Origin: Cupriavidus taiwanensis | GTDB taxonomy: Bacteria > Pseudomonadota > Gammaproteobacteria > Burkholderiales > Burkholderiaceae | Direction: 5' to 3' | DNA length: 6,356 bases | NCBI RefSeq assembly: GCF_900250075.1 | Contig: NZ_OFTT01000009.1 | Location: 1-6,356, forward strand | In this document: one piece after another, positions 5,297 through 6,356 of the stretch | How the letters are laid out: each line of letters opens with the position of its first letter | Position numbering within the stretch: the stretch's first letter is position 1 | The notes under the pieces: generated by a model | The model's database searches: none | What the model was told of the DNA's origin: nothing | What the model saw: the letters and a program-made list of their open reading frames with translations, nothing else | Position numbers and translations under genes: made by a program

Positions 5297-6356
5297 CTAC
5301 GATATTTCAGCAATCCCCGCCATCATCGACTGATATTCCTCGATTGTCGGGATCCGCCCGAGGCTGGATGCGATGGCCGCCGTTTCCGCGGACGCTAAAA
5401 ATACCTTTGCGCCGTTGCCCATGCGATTGGGGAAGTTTCGAGTGCTGGTTGACACGACAGTGGCGCCGTCTCTGACTCGAGCTTGGTTACCCATGCATAG
5501 GGAGCATCCCGGAGTTTCGATTCGTGCTCCGACTTTGCCAAAAGTCGAAAAGCGGCCTTCTTCCCGCAGAATATCCGCGTCCAACTTGGTGGGCGGCGCT
5601 ATCCACATGCGGACGGGCACCTCTCCGTTGCCTTTGATGAGGTCGCTGGCGGTGCGAAAATGACTGACGTTGGTCATGCACGAGCCGAGGAACACCTCGT
5701 CAATGTTCGTCCCTGCTACTTCCGACAGGAAGCGAGCGTCATCCGGGTCGTTCGGACAACACAGAATAGGTTCGGAAATCTCGTCTAGATTGATCTCTAG
5801 TACAGCTGCGTACGTAGCATTCTGGTCTGCTCTTAACAGAGATGGCTCATTCAGCCAGTTCTCCATCGCCTGTAGCCTTCTCTCAAGAGTTGCCCGCTCG
5901 TTGTATCCCTCGGCAATCATGCGTTGAATCAATTTCACGTTCTCTTGTAGAAAGCTCCGCACTGCCGGGATGCCTAACTGGACCGCGCATGCGGCCGCTG
6001 ACCGCTCCGCTGATGCATCTGTGAATTCGAATGCCTGAGCCACAGTCAGGTCAGACAGGCCGTCGATCTCCAGAATTCGGCCTGCAAAGGCATTAACTTT
6101 GTTTGCCTTTTCTAATGTCAGGAGGCCTGCGCGTTTGGCGTACAGCGGAATGGCGTGTACCAAATCACGAATTGTGATTCCTGATTGCATTTGGCCACGG
6201 AAGCGCACAAGCACCGACTCTGGCATATCGAGTGGCATGGCGCCTGTCGCTGCGGCAAACGCGACTAGTCCCGATCCCGCTGGGAAACTCAATCCGATTG
6301 GGAAGCGCGTATGTGAATCGCCACCGGTGCCGACCATGTCGGGCAGCACCAGCCGA
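5297..6356 (-). CDS. acnB: AcnB-type aconitate hydratase, C-terminal part (start beyond window)
   Basis: A [4Fe-4S] hydro-lyase of the AcnB type (citrate/isocitrate isomerase; AcnB proteins also act as 2-methylisocitrate dehydratase in some bacteria). About 352 codons of the catalytic end are present, and the frame is open to the right edge. The first residues, [19 protein letters not shown], match the block that follows the middle of E. coli AcnB, so the HEAT-like, swivel and early catalytic parts lie outside. Landmarks include [24 protein letters not shown], cluster Cys in GSCMTN, the CxxC pair in GCSLCMGNQ, and TSTRNFPNR with the substrate-binding Arg. All catalytic features of this part are intact. 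The protein ends at [14 protein letters not shown], roughly 25 residues earlier than E. coli AcnB, whose last segment (with a YRYLNF-like motif) is absent and not found in other frames downstream. It is convergent with the gntR gene; 39 bp with a hairpin separate the stops. Confidence 0.92.
   Translation of the reverse strand, partial: RLVLPDMVGTGGDSHTRFPIGLSFPAGSGLVAFAAATGAMPLDMPESVLVRFRGQMQSGITIRDLVHAIPLYAKRAGLLTLEKANKVNAFAGRILEIDGLSDLTVAQAFEFTDASAERSAAACAVQLGIPAVRSFLQENVKLIQRMIAEGYNERATLERRLQAMENWLNEPSLLRADQNATYAAVLEINLDEISEPILCCPNDPDDARFLSEVAGTNIDEVFLGSCMTNVSHFRTASDLIKGNGEVPVRMWIAPPTKLDADILREEGRFSTFGKVGARIETPGCSLCMGNQARVRDGATVVSTSTRNFPNRMGNGAKVFLASAETAAIASSLGRIPTIEEYQSMMAGIAEIS

Noticed and set aside
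1..6356. Insertion sequences, CRISPR array, tRNA, toxin-antitoxin or defence genes
   Set aside because: No transposase motifs, terminal inverted repeats, regularly spaced repeats, cloverleaf sequences or paired small ORFs were seen.

Overview
The window looks like an accessory or catabolic stretch from a moderately GC-rich proteobacterium. A Burkholderiales member is my best guess, from the double winged-helix FCD-type GntR regulator and the Rv2179c-like exonuclease remnant. This is inference from protein style only. No rRNA, tRNA, CRISPR array, intact insertion sequence or plasmid gene is visible.

Left part (about 1-1400): a decayed zone. Bases 1-58 on the minus strand encode a 19-residue scrap resembling the C-terminal region of polyhydroxybutyrate depolymerase-type esterases; it is cut off upstream by an in-frame stop and runs off the window. 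Bases 63-488 hold no recognisable gene. Bases 489-1008 hold a Rv2179c-like DEDD 3'-5' exoribonuclease gene that is probably dead: the catalytic Glu of its first motif reads as Lys, and a one-base slip at a T6 run separates the last catalytic motif. Facing it, 1043-1396 on the minus strand is the broken N-terminal half of a GntR regulator. It lacks part of its second winged helix and the whole ligand-binding domain, and its stop codon lies inside a perfect 9-bp tandem duplication.

Central and right part (1424-6356): a compact aconitase locus. An AcnA-type aconitase (minus strand) and an intact GntR/FCD regulator (plus strand) are divergently transcribed from a roughly 230-bp control region. 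That region contains a 7-6-7 palindrome that is a good operator candidate, an extended -10 for the regulator and a 9-bp direct repeat around the alternative acnA starts. Convergent with the regulator is an AcnB-type aconitase (minus strand, start beyond the right edge); two perfect hairpins separate the two stop codons.

How the genes work together (inference): one tricarboxylate-sensing regulator sits between two unrelated-fold versions of the same enzyme activity (AcnA/IRP1 type and AcnB type). This suggests a dedicated citrate, aconitate, methylcitrate or other tricarboxylate-using module rather than the housekeeping Krebs-cycle aconitase. A degenerate second regulator of the same double-winged-helix type lies just downstream of acnA. 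I see no clearly new defence or mobile system. The most unusual points are the AcnA/regulator/AcnB arrangement, the regulator remnant and the inactivated exonuclease.
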